Part shown: one piece after another, positions 1-11,389 of the stretch
Position numbering within the stretch: position 1 is the first letter of the stretch
Layout: each line of letters opens with the position of its first letter
Assembly (NCBI RefSeq): GCF_008831285.2
Contig: NC_045139.1
Span: forward strand, 12,808,704-12,872,703
Direction of reading: 5' to 3'
Origin: Nymphaea colorata
Taxonomy: Eukaryota; Streptophyta; Magnoliopsida; Nymphaeales; Nymphaeaceae
Length of the DNA stretch: 64,000 nucleotides
The notes under the pieces: generated by a model
The model's input: only the letters and a program-made list of their open reading frames with translations
The model's database searches: none
Told to the model about the DNA's origin: nothing
Program-made: the position numbers and the translations under genes

Positions 1-716
1 CCCAATTTTTTCTATAGCTGAAGATAAAAAGTCAATTATAAATTCTGCATTTTTAGGATCTTTTTATTCATGAGTCGCCTTTCAAAATATGACACCTGTT
101 GGGCAGCTCACTAGTAAGTTTATGTATGATACACTCTTAATCATGTCTTTTCAAATAGCACACATAATTGTACATCCACACTGTGCCCATGCTTTCTTCA
201 TTTCATCAACATATGATAGAACATCTTTCTTTGGTTCATCTAGTAGTTTTTTCCTTGTTATTTCACTACTTGAGAGAATATATCCTAAGCTAAAGTTTGT
301 AGTTTCTGCAATAAAATTTTTGAAATCCATTGATTGAAGCAAGTTGAAAGGTATGTTGTTCATTACAATGGCTTTAAGTAGGAGCTTATCAGCAAATAGC
401 CAGGTAATAGACCTATGCTCGCTGGTTTGGAGACAAGCACATAGTTTCATAGCAAAAAAGCTAAGGGCATCATAAACTGTTGTATTAAAACTGTCGTTAT
501 TTATCCTATGGAAACAATTTTTTAGCATCAAAATTTTAACTTTTAACTTGAGCTGCTTCCCACTCTCGGTAGGAGGAGCATAGATATCAAACCAATTGAC
601 CGATAGAAACTCACAAGGAAGAAGGAATTCATCAAGAGCAAAGGTGGGGAAAAGTGACATACCATGGTAGAAATCCAAAAGGCATGCATCAATCCAAGTA
701 TCCAAGTGTGACCTTC

Positions 717-718
<2 letters not shown>
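1..718 (-). pseudogene. hAT-family transposase fragment, N-terminal/middle part
   Basis: Read on the minus strand, one frame encodes a protein related to plant hAT transposases of the DUF659 type. The clearest part (about 410 down to 150) has NNIPFNLLQS, then SSSEITRKKLLDEPKKDV and CGCTIM; these match the family pattern of a 'GIPFN' segment, a long helix with 'LL' and a 'GCTIMSDGW' strand entering the RNase H-like catalytic fold. The expected tryptophan-aspartate region after CTIM is disrupted. Beyond about 150 the reading passes into other frames and the fragment runs off the window. The 5' part ends in a (TA)n tract at 719-762. A better preserved inverted copy lies at 53813-55390 but lacks the counterpart of about 410-718. 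hAT identity is well supported; no activity is expected. Confidence 0.75.
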
Positions 719-763
<45 letters not shown>

Positions 764-800
764 CCTCTGAAACATATACATTGGTGAATCATCTCTCTCT

Positions 801-858
<58 letters not shown>

Positions 859-900
859 AGAGAGAGAGATGACTCACCAATGTTATATATATATATATAT
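719..900. repeat. Compound (TA)n / (GA)n microsatellite
   Basis: Pure TA runs occupy about 720-762, 804-856 and 884-900, separated by short unique pieces containing CTCTCTCT or GAGAGAGAG and the phrase gattcaccaatg or its complement. The same phrases recur many times in the mirrored right-arm locus (52900-53810). Open frames encoding YIYIYI strings here come from the repeat and are not genes. Confidence 0.95.
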
Positions 901-3390
901 CAAGCCGAACAAGGTGACCATGCAAAAGCATCAAGAACCAAGGATAGTAGAAAGGGAAAAAATGTACTTGCCTATATATTTATGTACAAGTATGCATATA
1001 GTGAGTTTCCAAAAATACCAACTTGCAGCAAATCCCTTTTAACCAAAAGCAGTGGAGATATTTTTCGACATTATAATCATTCATTAAGTTGGTTAGAGTA
1101 GCGTACGTTTGAGGCCATAGTTATCTATAAACAGTGTTTTCGAGCTTTGGATTTGCCTACTTTTGCTTCACATAGATCACCCCCATTAATCCGTTAACTC
1201 TGTAGAGTGTTCTATTCCAACACTTTTCATACCAAGGAAATTATTTTAGGAAGCTCACGTGGCATTCCATTCTTTCTTGTCAAGCATTCAGTGTATATGA
1301 AACATTGAAACATTTCTCTTCTGGTTATTCTGCACATTTTCCCTCAACCTTTGTATGGAATACTGCAGTTTCTTTAAAATTCCAATAAAGCATATTTCAT
1401 GCACATGTATTGCACTTCTTGTTGGGTTGCAATTTATGAAATATAAAGTATTGTTAGTTTGTGGCCTTGGATTGTGAAAGAGGTGAAGAGTACGAAGGTC
1501 TCCATCCCATTTCTACTATTTGTCTTTTTGACAAAAGCCCACAAATCATAATATCTTTAATATCAACAACAAATTGGAGGGACAACGGAACAAGGCCCAA
1601 AGTTTCCTGCATCAGTGCAGCTCTGAGGTTTGTACTGTAATTGCATCAACTTAAGCATGTTACAGCAAAATTTGCTGGAATACTCTTTTTTGGAATTGCT
1701 CAAAACATCCTATAGAAAACCTTGTTTACTGAAAATTAGTTGATCCCATGCATGTATGAAAAATATGGGTTTGGAATTCCATGATTCGTGATCCAAAGAG
1801 AGATCAAGGGTTGGGACAAACCAAGCTTAGTAACTGTTCCAACTATTTTAGACCAGAAACTGCTAAAAGTAGAGCCATAATCGATTCAAAGAATAATTTA
1901 TGGTACGTATGACCAACTCAAACCTATTCACTCAAGAGAACAGACAGAACAAAAGTTTCAATATGCGAAAAGGAGAAAAACACAAAAAAATTGATATTTG
2001 GAATAGAACCTACTTGGCATCAGCAAAAAGACATAAAGGCAAAAAGAATACAACCAGGCAACTGAACATTTATTCCAGTTTGTGAATTCTCTTCAAGAAC
2101 ACAATCTGTTTCTGTATGAAGTCAAATGTTAACTTTGATTTTGCTGCTTGGCTAATGAAGGTTGTTGTTGGGGGTGTTTGATTGTAGGTTCGAGTTTCAG
2201 AAGTGCTCATAAATGCACCCTTCATGCTTAATCCTAAACCACAGAAGTGAAGCCATGTGCTTCTTACAGCTAATGACTAGTTGGCTGACTGAGACCAGAT
2301 GACTAGTTGTCAGTTTAGGAACTAAAATTAGATCTAGATCAAGTCATTTTTCCCTTTAATAAACTTATTTCCAGTGCTTTTCCATACATGCAATTACAGT
2401 ACTTTAACCCAATTTCATCTCTAAGTACTTTAACCCAATTTCATCTCTACTCGAACAAATGTATACAGACTCCAACATGCACCCAAAATTTGAACTTAAT
2501 GCTAAAAAACAAGTTAAATATCAAGATAAACCATGACTGTCACATATCAAATTTTTAAACAATTTTTCTTTTAGGAAAAAACCAACACAGTTGCTAGACT
2601 GAGAAAGGTAAAAGGAACTCAGGCTAAGGGTGCAATGAACTAAACACTTCACATTCTATCAGAACCTAATCTGAACAAAGAATACTAGGATCCTGCATCT
2701 GTATCCAAACATCCGATAAGTTAAGCTAGTAAACAAACCAAGTTGCTCCTATCCAAGCTCATTTGTTTATGCTGAAACCTCATAAGCGGCCACCATAAAA
2801 CAAATTAGATGCATCAGAGCTTGAAATTATAACATGCTCTTAACAAGTACATGGACTAATGATAAACCTAACGCTGATTAATTTGGCATTCAATTGATAA
2901 AACTAATGAAGTCCACTTGCTCTTTGGGTGGTACACCTACTTCTTGAACATTATATAATTGCTCAGATAAGTTTCAGGTCACTTTGCCTTTATGTTATGT
3001 AGGAACAGGATTTGTGTTCAAACCCTGTCTCAGATAAGCCTCCCGAGATGACATACGACTACTGCCTTCATGGTGTTGTAGCTGTTGTTGCTTCACCAAA
3101 TCAATAAGAAAGACCAAGGCCAAGGCCAAATGATTAGGAGGTCAGTTCGAAATATTTTTCTAGTCATCTCTCAACAGTCAATCGTCTTCTTGTTGCAGTG
3201 AAAAGAAGACTCAATGCACATAAAGAATATAGAACTAATGTCCTAAACTCAACTGCTGTCATCCCCCTCTCTATTGCATTGAGATATACATTGCAATGGA
3301 AGAGAGGGGAAATGTGAGAATGGGAGGAAGCAGAGAAGAAAGGAGAATGTGAGAGGAGGAGGAGGATAAGAAGAAGATGATGATGCTCAC
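901..3390. other. Non-coding part of the left duplication arm
   Basis: No gene is recognised. Nearly all of it pairs in reverse complement with 46565-47691 and 51444-52870. Within it, 2305-2330 holds the empty site for the 3.75-kb solo LTR of the right arm (here ...caactagtcatctgg... when read as reverse complement, one CTAGT only). A short direct repeat (tactttaacccaatttcatctct) occurs at 2400-2446. A possible tRNA-like B box (gtgttcaaaccctg) is at about 3015, too little to call a SINE. Confidence 0.6.
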
Positions 3391-3515
3391 CTGTGGTGAC
3401 TTTAGAAATAGATTGTCGATTTGGTCCGGTATGGGCATACCAATGTTGTCGCAAATGGAGCCTCTACAGAAGCGACACTGGAATGGGTTGGAACGCTTTT
3501 CTGCAAAAGCAATCT
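3391..3515 (-). other. Exon-like block, left copy
   Basis: On the minus strand a pyrimidine-rich tract ending in tttctag precedes this block and a consensus donor (cacag|gtgagc) follows it. The 125-bp block is open in one frame; it contains NPFQCRFCRGSICDNIGMP near its middle. Its inverted partner at 46441-46564 has the same acceptor and donor positions but is one base shorter, so the two copies cannot use the same frame throughout. I do not recognise the protein. It may be a captured exon or an exon of a dead gene carried in the duplication. Confidence 0.35.
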
Positions 3516-3976
3516 CTAGAAAAGGGAAAACACAAGTTAGAGGAAGAATATCAAATGCAAAGGTAGAAAATCATTGGAGGAAGAAGAAAAAGGATGAAGA
3601 GGAACTTGAACTTATCGTCTACAGCGATATCGTCAAGGCCATAAAAAAACGCCATTTCAATGGTGTCGGGTGTGCATTGTGTACTTCAACATTAACGGCG
3701 CGGTTCCACAAGTGCCACATAAAATCTACCTCTATGGCACTGTCTGGCTGACGCCATAAAGGCTCCTTCTACAATGGCGTTCTAACATTGCTGAGCCACT
3801 AAACGCAACTTATTTAGCTGTGGTGTTCTCCTTTCTTTGAGTCTTGTTTTCTTTAGATTATTTCACTTCTCTAGTTATCAAACAGGCTCTACAATATGAT
3901 TTGGGAGAGAGAGAGAGAGGAGAGGAGAGGGGGGACAAGAACCAGTCCACTTAATTTCATAATGTCACTTAAGATC
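3516..3976. other. Inner flank of copia-1, with GA-rich tract
   Basis: Bases 3516-3560 and about 3770-3890 match the right arm in reverse complement. The 200 bases between (about 3565-3765) have no counterpart there. A purine tract of GA repeats lies at about 3902-3932. No gene seen. AGATC at 3972-3976 is the 5' target-site copy of copia-1. Confidence 0.6.
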
Positions 3977-4169
3977 TGTTAAAGTTCTTTTTACAGTCAA
4001 TTTGAGGCTTTCTGTAATATTAGAAAGTGGACTAGGGACTACTTATTGTTTTCTAATATTTTAGTGGACTGGAATTGTAAATATGTAGTCTTTACCCTAA
4101 TCTCTTTTAACCTGAGATTAGGGTTACAGGATCAATAAGAAAAATGACTCACTGTCTCTGATTACCACA
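3977..4169 (+). repeat. copia-1 5' LTR
   Basis: It begins TGTTAAAGTTC and ends TTACCACA, directly followed by the primer binding site. The 193-bp length equals that of the 3' LTR at 8392-8584. Two inverted repeats lie inside: AATATTAGAAA near 4018 with its complement near 4050, and CCCTAATCTC (4095-4104) with GAGATTAGGG (4114-4123). Confidence 0.95.
4095..4123 (+). other. Stem-loop in copia-1 LTR
   Basis: Perfect 10-bp arms, CCCTAATCTC and GAGATTAGGG, separated by 9 bases. In the 3' LTR one arm has a single change (CCCTAATTTC), weakening the stem. It sits late in the LTR, where transcript ends and polyadenylation are expected. A structural role is inference. Confidence 0.6.
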
Positions 4170-4182
4170 TGGTATCAGAGCC
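4170..4182 (+). other. copia-1 primer binding site (tRNA-iMet)
   Basis: TGGTATCAGAGCC, complementary to the 3' end of plant initiator tRNA-Met, the usual minus-strand primer of plant copia elements. It abuts the end of the 5' LTR. Confidence 0.95.
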
Positions 4183-4995
4183 TCCACCGCCGGCGACAAC
4201 CAAGTAAGTTTTTCGACGACTCCTTCTCCTTCTCCGGCTACTTCTTCCTCTGGCGGCTTCTTTCTCTTTCCTCTTCTTGTCGCCCATCTTTATTTTTTCT
4301 TACCCACCAACAGGGAGGCGGTAAAGAAATAAAGTTTGGGTGTGCTGCGTCGAGAAGGACTGATCACGCCTATGTGGAAGGCGTGATCAGATCCTTAAGT
4401 GGATCTCGTGGCTACTGTTTGAGGAAAAACAGATCGTGTGGAGCAGATCTCTGTTTTATGATGTTTGAGGCATGATGAATGTGGATTTTTTTTTTGAAGT
4501 GGATGATGTTCTGCCGATGGTGTGTGAGGAGATTGAAAACAACAATAGTTTCAGTTTTCTGAAGGTGTAAACAATCGGCAGAAAGCAGAATTTGCATTGA
4601 CAGTGTGTGAGGAAACTGAAAACAACAGCTGTTTCAATTTCTGACGGTGTAAACAGTTGACAAATAGCAGCAGAAAAGGGAAATCAATAGCAGTCGACCA
4701 AGAATAACAAAAAAAATAGTCTATAATCTATCTTCTACTCTCTGTTATGTTGTTCAGACGTGGGCAGTTCCTATGATTACAGATTTGATTACAGATTTGT
4801 TTGCTATCCATCATACTACTCTCTGTTATGCTGTTTAGATGTGGGTAGTTCCTATGATTACAGATTTGTTTTGATATCTATCATGTGATGCCTGTATGAT
4901 CTTTGAGGATAGTAGAAATATATTTCTCTTCGGTATTTGACTGTTGCATACTTGCATCCTTACTATCGTGTGTCAGTTTTTTTTTGTTTCCTACT
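4183..4995 (+). other. copia-1 untranslated leader with two tandem duplications
   Basis: No coding signal. Two direct duplications stand out: a unit of about 82 bp starting with gtgtgagga (about 4522 and 4604) and a unit of about 81 bp starting with actctctgttatg (about 4737 and 4818). The copies differ at several positions, so the duplications predate much of the decay. Confidence 0.6.
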
Positions 4996-5330
4996 ATGGC
5001 TGATGGTAGTAGGTCAGAAAGTTCTATTGAATATAAGATGACTGCTAACTCCTTTTCATATGAAACCACAATCAAACTTGATGGTTTGAATTATGAAATT
5101 TGGTTCAGGGTATTCACTCAACTTAAGCAAGGAAGAATATGAGCTGGTTCTAGATCAAAGGTCTACCCCTGCTTCGACCAACACAACTGCAATAGACTCG
5201 GCTTTCTCTGTTGGTGCCCCTACCAGTGACCCAGGTATGATATGGATGATTGACTCAGGAGCATCCAGGCATTGTTGTAATAAGCCACAAATGTTTTTAT
5301 CGTTCACCAGGTGCACTATACCATAGCACG
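4996..5330 (+). pseudogene. copia-1 gag stub fused to protease motif
   Basis: Translation probably began at the ATG at 4996 (MADGSRSESS). The gag start is recognisable by LDGLNYEIWF, the conserved 'L.G.NY..W' opening of copia gag. After about 40 residues the reading changes frame near 5110-5140 and reaches the protease signature IDSGASRH at about 5247-5270. Only about 250 bases separate the start from the protease, whereas copia gag normally needs about 250-300 residues including a CCHC knuckle; most of gag, with the knuckle, has been deleted. Confidence 0.8.
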
Positions 5331-6752
5331 TCAGGTTGACTGATGGCAAGTTGTCCCCTATCTTGGGCAGCGGTGATATCTACCTCACACCTTTTGGCAC
5401 CATTATACATGTGCTATATGCTCCTCGATTTCTTATTAACCTGCTATCTGTTAAGCAATTGGCTAGAGACTTACAGTGTAGAGTCATTTTTTATCCTGGT
5501 TCATGTTCTTTTCAGGACTTACAAACTGGGAAGATGATTGATGGCGGCCATGAACGCGAGGGGCTCTATTTCCTTTCCGTCCATGTAGATGTTGCTGGAT
5601 CCTCTTTCACATCGAAGCCTTCTCCTTTGCAGTGGCATCTCAGACTGGGTCATCCATCTGTGTCCAAGCTTCGTCGCATCTTTCCAGATATTTCTGCATC
5701 AGAGTCTTTCTTATGTGATGCATGCTAGTTAGGCAAGCATACACGTAGTAGTTTCCCTTCGAGTCAGAGTCCATCGAGTCAAAGTTCATTTGATCTTCTT
5801 CATGTTGATGTTTGGGGTCCAAGTAAAGTTTCCTTTCGTTCACGTTTCTGATATTACCTTGTTCTGGTTGATGATTTCACTAGAGCCAGTTGGGTATTTT
5901 TGTTACGGGACAGGTCTGAGGTCATTTGTATCCTTCAGAAATTTGTCAATGAAATAAAAACTCAGTTTGGTGTTACTATAAAAAATATTCGCACTGATAA
6001 TGCTCTTGACTTTAAATCTTTAGTTCTACTTCAATTTTATGCCAATCATGAGATTCAACCACAATATACATGTTCCCACACATATCAACAAAATGGTGTT
6101 TCTGAAGCAAACATCGACAGCTTCTAAATGTGGCCCGCACCCTCATGTTGCATACTCATATATGCCTGCCTATTTTTGGGGTGATGCCATTCTTACCACT
6201 TGCTACCTCACCAATAGATTGCCCTCGTCTGCTATCCAAGAACGCATCCCCATTCAAATACTATATCCAGATCAACCATTATTTCATATACCTCCCAAAG
6301 TATTTGAATGCACTTGCTTTGCACATATCTTGGGCCCAAACAAAAATAAACTTGCTGCCCAAGTTGTCAAATGTGTGTTCATTAGATATTCTGCCAATCA
6401 AAAAGGCTATCGTTGCTTTGATCCCCATAACAAGAAAGAGATTGTCAGTGTGAATGTTACATTTTTTGAGTCTCGTCTTTATTTTTTCGCTCCAAGTACC
6501 ACTGCATCTAAGCCTCCCGTGTCTGTTCCTCTTCCTATTCCCCCAGTATCACTTGAGACTATCCCATCCTCTCAACCACTGTCGGGTGATTGTTTTCTTG
6601 ATCCTTCACTAGTCTATACCCGGGGTCAAGGTCCCTCTTCAAACCGCCCACCAGCATCTTCTCATGAGGTAAGTTCCTATGATAAGGCTGACTCAGGAAG
6701 GAATGATGACTATTCTGCAGATGATCTACCTATTGCTATTCACAAGGGCTAA
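5331..6752 (+). pseudogene. copia-1 integrase, frameshifted
   Basis: The zinc-binding segment is at about 5630-5740 (HLRLGHPS ... CDAC). The catalytic core follows with LLHVDVWGPS (first Asp), IRTDNALDF (second Asp) and QQNGVSEAN (glutamate position). The core up to about 6120 is in one frame, with stops after CDAC (5726-5728) and near 5849. A frameshift near 6110 moves the reading to the frame used by the rest of pol, including AYFWGDAILTTCYLTNRLP. The element's integrase would have inserted cDNA into the genome; this copy is dead. Confidence 0.85.
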
Positions 6753-6889
6753 CAACAGTGCACAAGGCATCCGATTTGTAACTTGGTTTCTATGGACAAT
6801 TTGAGAACAAGTTTGGTACAGTTTGATCGAGCTATTGTTAGTTACACTATTCCGACCTCTCACCACCAAGCCTTATTAGATTTACGATG

Positions 6890-8384
6890 GAAGCATGCTA
6901 AGCAGGAGGAAATAGATGCTCTTCTTTCTAGGTAGACTTGGGACTTGGTGGACCCACCGATGAATTGTGATGTTGTTGGCTCCAAATGGGTATTCACCAT
7001 CAAATATCATTATGATGGGTCCGTAGAGCGATTCAAGGCTCGTCTTGTTGCCAAAGATTATACACAGACTTATGGGGTAGACTTCTTCGAGACGTTTTCG
7101 CCTGTGGCACGACTAGGTACTATTCACCTAGTTATAACTCTCGCAGTCCAGCAAGATTGGCATCTTTTTCAGCTTGATGTGAAAAATGCATTTCTATATG
7201 GTGATCTCTCTGAAACAGTATATATGCAACAACCACCTAGTTTTGAACGATATGGGGAGTGTTCCAAGGTATGCAAACTCAAAAAGGCTATCTATAGACT
7301 TAAACAAAGTCCCCGTGCATGGTTCCATTAGCTTAGTGAGGTTGTCTCTAAATGTGGATTTCAAATATCTCAGCTTGATCACTCGTTATTTATCAAGAGA
7401 GGGACTTCTGGTATAGTGATATTGATTGTATATGTTGATGATATTGTCCTCACTGGAGAAAATGCTCAAGAGATAGCTCAGACAAAGGAGTTTCTACAGA
7501 AACACTTTGTTACAAAAGATCTTGGTCAACTTCGTTATTTCCTTGGTATTGAAGTGGCTCGTAGTAGTAAAGGGATTGTGATGTCTCAAAGGAAATATGT
7601 TATTGATCTTCTACAAGAAACAAGGTTATTGGGAGCCAAACCTGCTACACTTCCTATGAATCCTCGTATTCATATTCACGATGATGAATCAGAGGCTTTT
7701 GACTCTCGTTCTTACAGATGCCTGATAGGGAAACTTTTATATTTGACCATTACTCATCCAGACATCAGCTTTGTTGTAAATAAACTTAGTCAATTCATGG
7801 AGAAACCTCGAAAAGTTCATTGGGAGGCTGCTTTAATGGTGATAAAATACTTGAAATCGGGCCTTGGAAAGGGGTTATGGTTCAAAAAAGGAGAATCTGT
7901 GGACATAGAAGTATATAGTGATGCTGATTATGTAGGGTCAATAAATGACAGGAGATCTACTACAGGTTTTTGCATCTTTATTGACGGGAATCTTATTTCT
8001 TGGAGGAGCAACAAACAGAATGTGGTTGCTAGATCGAGTGCCGAGTCTGAATATAGGGCAATGGCTCAAACGGCTACTGAAATGTCATGGGTCAAAACAG
8101 TGCCTCCAGAATTGGCAATATCAGTGAAACTGTCTATGAAGATGTATTGTGGTAACAGAGCAGCTACCTACATTGCAAATAACCTTGTTTTTCATGAGAG
8201 GACGAAACACATTGAAGTGGATTGCCATTATGTTTGAGACTTGGTACAAGAAGGAGTCATTAGCACAATTCATGTTTCATCTAAAGATCAAGCAGCTGAT
8301 CTGTTTACTAAGACTCTTTCTAGTGGAGATTTCTTGAGAGGATGTAACAAGCTGAGCATGATTGATATCTATGCTCTAGCTTGA
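6890..8384 (+). pseudogene. copia-1 reverse transcriptase and RNase H
   Basis: The reading holds one frame from about 6890 to the stop at 8382-8384, interrupted by in-frame stops near 6933, at 7329-7331 and at 8235-8237. RT motifs in order: SKWVFTIKYHYDGSVERFKA, FSPVARL, LDVKNAFLYGDL, the catalytic LIVYVDDIVLTG (about 7425-7460) and LGQLRYFLGIEVA. RNase H follows with YSDADYVGS, STTGFCIF, ARSSAESEYRAM and HIEVDCHYV. All these are standard for plant copia elements. The last codons run up to the polypurine tract. Confidence 0.9.
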
Positions 8385-8584
8385 GGGGGAGTGTTAAAGT
8401 TCTTTTTAGAGTGAATTTGAGGTTTTCTGTAATATTAGAAAGTGGACTAGGGACTGCTTATTGTTTTCTAATATTTTAGTGGATTGGAATTGTAAATATG
8501 TAGTCTTTACCCTAATTTCTTTTAACTTGAGATTAGGGTTACGGGATCAATAAGAAAAACGACTCTCTCTCTCTTATTACAACA
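8381..8584 (+). repeat. copia-1 polypurine tract and 3' LTR
   Basis: The polypurine tract TTGAGGGGGAG (8381-8391) abuts the LTR, which begins TGTTAAAGTTC at 8392 and ends TTACAACA at 8584. The LTR is 193 bp, as at the 5' end. ACATC (8585-8589) is the altered 3' target-site copy. Confidence 0.95.
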
Positions 8585-9044
8585 ACATCAACATTATTTC
8601 TCAATACCACTAGGATAAACATTCTCCAAGAATCGAATTGAGAACATGGCTATAACACGCCAGGCAACCCGATTGGATTCACAAAGAGAGAGAATAAAAA
8701 AAAAGGAAAGAAGGGAGGGTGTTTGCAACCTCAAACCCAACCATCCTAAAAGACTGGAGGAACTCACCCTCAGCCCTTACCTCTCACACGGTAGTGTACC
8801 ACCCGTAGCAATTAAACCTAAGATGTGTTGGTCATATACGTCCAGTCCAATCAGCTGTATTATACATTGGTTGGTAAGAGAGAGTGAGATAGAGTAAAAA
8901 ATGAGAATATTATAACGGTGTCGTTGTGGCCAAAGAAATATTGGTCACAATAATGCAAAATAGGAAAAGTAACATAACACATTTAAATTTAAAAGCTAGC
9001 TACGCAACAAATGGGCAACCCTATGATCCCACCAAGGCCCCTCA
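8585..9044. other. Spacer between copia-1 and LINE tail
   Basis: The first 115 bases (acatcaacattatttctc ... caacccg) match the right arm at about 46130-46212 in reverse complement. The following stretch has no clear gene. The last 120 bases may be LINE 3' sequence, since a similar phrase (ttttaaatttaaa) recurs at 26265-26285. Confidence 0.5.
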
Positions 9045-9865
9045 ATGGGCAATGAGAATAGAATTGACATTGAAGAGAATGTGTTGCGCTATGATAATGC
9101 CAATTGAAAATGATCCCTCTTGATAGATGTTCCAAATGTGCTACTAGGTGGCAAAGAGCAAAGTTATCCATAGAAACTGCCATGTCTTACTCCTTCTAGT
9201 GATAATGGGACCAAGCAACAAATCAAGAATGATAGAGGAGTCTACTACGTCTATGGTGGGATCCCACCAATTTACATTAAAAAACTCTTGCATAATTGGA
9301 CATGTCCAAAACAAATGTGAAGATGTTTCCTCATGGAGGCAGCAAAGATAATATCTGCTAGCAGGTAGGAAGCCAGACTCTTTAAGGTTGTTTTGTACTT
9401 GAACTTCGTCATGAATAATGAAGCATGCAAGCAAAGAAGATCTTGTGGTTGGGCCTTGGACATGTATAGGGTCAAATGGAAGCAAGCCTACTCCCGATGG
9501 CTGAATAGAGTGATAGATCTTGGTTATTGATGGGTTATTCTTATACCGCAGAGCAATAGGAGGAGTATTACTACCCAAATAATGAACAAGTTGTGATCCA
9601 AAAGCACCAGAGGTGTGAATGTCTTCTTGATGAGTGTCAGGTTAGTAAGGAGGTCCCTTGCAAATATTTATGTCTAAGAGCTGTGATGCAAAGGAAATAT
9701 GAATGCTGGATGAATAACCACCACTTTGAAACTAGTGCCGCATTCCATAGCCGCAAATTAAGGACTCCAATACCAACTGCAGAAGTGGGTAGGGTGGCTC
9801 TGCTCCATGGCAGTAGATGTTTCTAGTTGGACGACTAAAAGTTAAGAATTTGTCAGTAAAAAACA
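9045..9865 (-). pseudogene. L1-like LINE, 3' end of ORF2 (copy 1)
   Basis: On the minus strand this encodes the C-terminal part of a plant L1-type ORF2: a block before the tail (IGVLNLRLWN, then SKWWLFIQHS) and the RT-associated zinc-binding domain (YYLCCLHEETSSHLFWTCP, then MQEFFNVNWWD), with the C-C-H-C spacing of that domain. The ORF2 protein nicks and reverse-transcribes at the target. Frame changes break the reading between 9500 and 9800. Two other copies lie at 25747-26300 and 45838-46085; the latter is the mirrored partner. The RT core is missing here, so this is a 5'-truncated or broken copy. Confidence 0.8.
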
Positions 9866-11009
9866 AACAAGATGATTCCAATCGAGATGAAATTTGTCAC
9901 TGTTGAATAGATTGCTAAGACACACACAAACTCAGAGAGAGAGAGAATATATATACCCATACACACAAACACACCAATCGAGATGAAGTTTCTTGGAGAA
10001 AATCATCATGATATATCCCCAGCGATAGTATTGATCATAACCGAAGCTAGGTGATATTGGCACGCTAAATCAGATCAACCAGAACCAATCTAAACTTTAG
10101 AATTTATGGCATGATTAAGCCACGCCTATAACACCTTGGAGCACCCATTAAACTGTAATCGCAGCATCCGATGTATAGGAAGAAGAACAAGAACAAGAAG
10201 TAAGGTTGATGGGCTCGATCATAAACTGGTGCAGAAATAAGGAAAGTCGGTAGGAAGATTGGTTGGTTCGGCCTAATCTTCCCTCCCGCAAAGGCAAAAA
10301 ACCAATAAAGTATATTTTTTTCTTCCAATTGGTAAGGAAAAAACAATTGAATATTAAAAAACAATATCCTATAATTTGAACCCATTGATTGGAAGAGATG
10401 GTTGAAAAGAAATTAATTTCTAACGGATTATTATTCTATAGGTGCAGATTCACTCTTTTTAGATTGTTTATAGGAGCTGTAGATTCCCTTCGTCGTAGCT
10501 CCACTAGGATTACGTCGCATCTTTTCGACATAGAAGTTGCCTTTGAAGAAAGGCAGCCAGCAGGATTCTTACATGTAAGTTTTGTCTTTGTTGGATTCTT
10601 CTGATTGGGACAAAAACTTGGGTAGCTCAATCTGAAATCTGGATTTGGATTCAGATTCAAATTCAATACAATAAACCCAAAATTGGACCCGGATATAACT
10701 AACGTCAAATATGTAATTAAATAACGAGTAAATTAAGCATGGACTTTCCTTAATTTGGTCCTGTGAAGATCCATCAAACTTTGGATTAGTTTGACGTAGA
10801 AAATCCACCAAGAAACTGATCCTGTTACTACCCATGGAGAACTGCTTTGTTAGTGAATCCCCTATGCAGATTCAGATTAATTGGTTTACCTGCTAACAGG
10901 ATCTGAATTACATAGAACGCTGGCCTGTGTGATGCTTCCTTCACTATCTTGATCGAACCAGACGGAACTATGCATCAGAAGATTTACATAGAGAGGTTGG
11001 ACCAAGAGA
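9866..11009. other. Intergenic stretch with one exon-like block
   Basis: No recognised gene. On the plus strand, 10442-10572 is preceded by tattctatag and followed by cat|gtaagt, and one frame stays open through DSLRRSSTRITSHLF; I do not recognise the product. Bases 10625-10700 are a degenerate AATCTGGATTTGGATTC-type run. At 10955-10997 the left arm again matches the right arm (about 45793-45850). AGAGA at 11005-11009 borders copia-2. Confidence 0.4.
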
Positions 11010-11359
11010 TGTTAAAACATGAAACAGAACAAGAAAACACACAATAATGCTCAAGATACGTGATTCGGCATTTTGATGCCTACGTCCACGGGAAAGGGAG
11101 CTCTCACTTTATTCATTCTCTGATATGATTTGAGAGAAGATGACCTCTCAATATATCGAATACAGGCCAGACCAATTTTAGATTAGAGAATCATGCAAGA
11201 TTCTCGTGATAAACAAAGCAACAAGATTAAACAAGATTTTGGATAAATAAGGGAACTATGAGAGAACATTGATTAGGCAGCTGTAGATAATCCTTCCCAA
11301 CAGACAAATGAGATAACAGAGGCAATCCCTATAAACTTGCTAACACTCTCCCCCTCAAG
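11010..11359 (-). repeat. copia-2 3' LTR and polypurine tract
   Basis: Read on the minus strand, CTTGAGGGGGAGAG (11346-11359) is the polypurine tract and the LTR begins TGTTAGCAAG at 11345, ending TTTTAACA at 11010. Confidence 0.92.
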
Positions 11360-11389
11360 TTAGTAGACAGATCTGTCTATCTGTCCCAA

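Larger units (their letters stand above)
3977..8584 (+). mobile_element. Ty1/copia LTR retrotransposon, copia-1 (degenerate)
   Basis: A 4.6-kb element with two 193-bp LTRs (TG...CA), an initiator tRNA-Met primer binding site, a polypurine tract and pol in the copia order protease-integrase-RT-RNase H. The target-site copies are AGATC (3972-3976) and ACATC (8585-8589), differing by one base. The right arm keeps the unoccupied site as a single AGATC (minus strand, 46213-46217) within matching flanks, which proves the insertion and its borders. I count about 13 differences between the LTRs, so it is an old copy. Gag is almost absent, so it could not have moved on its own in this form. Confidence 0.95.

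Noticed and set aside
719-1101. Open frames with long YIYIYI strings, also at 44930-45180 and 52930-53740
   Set aside because: They are translations of (TA)n microsatellites.
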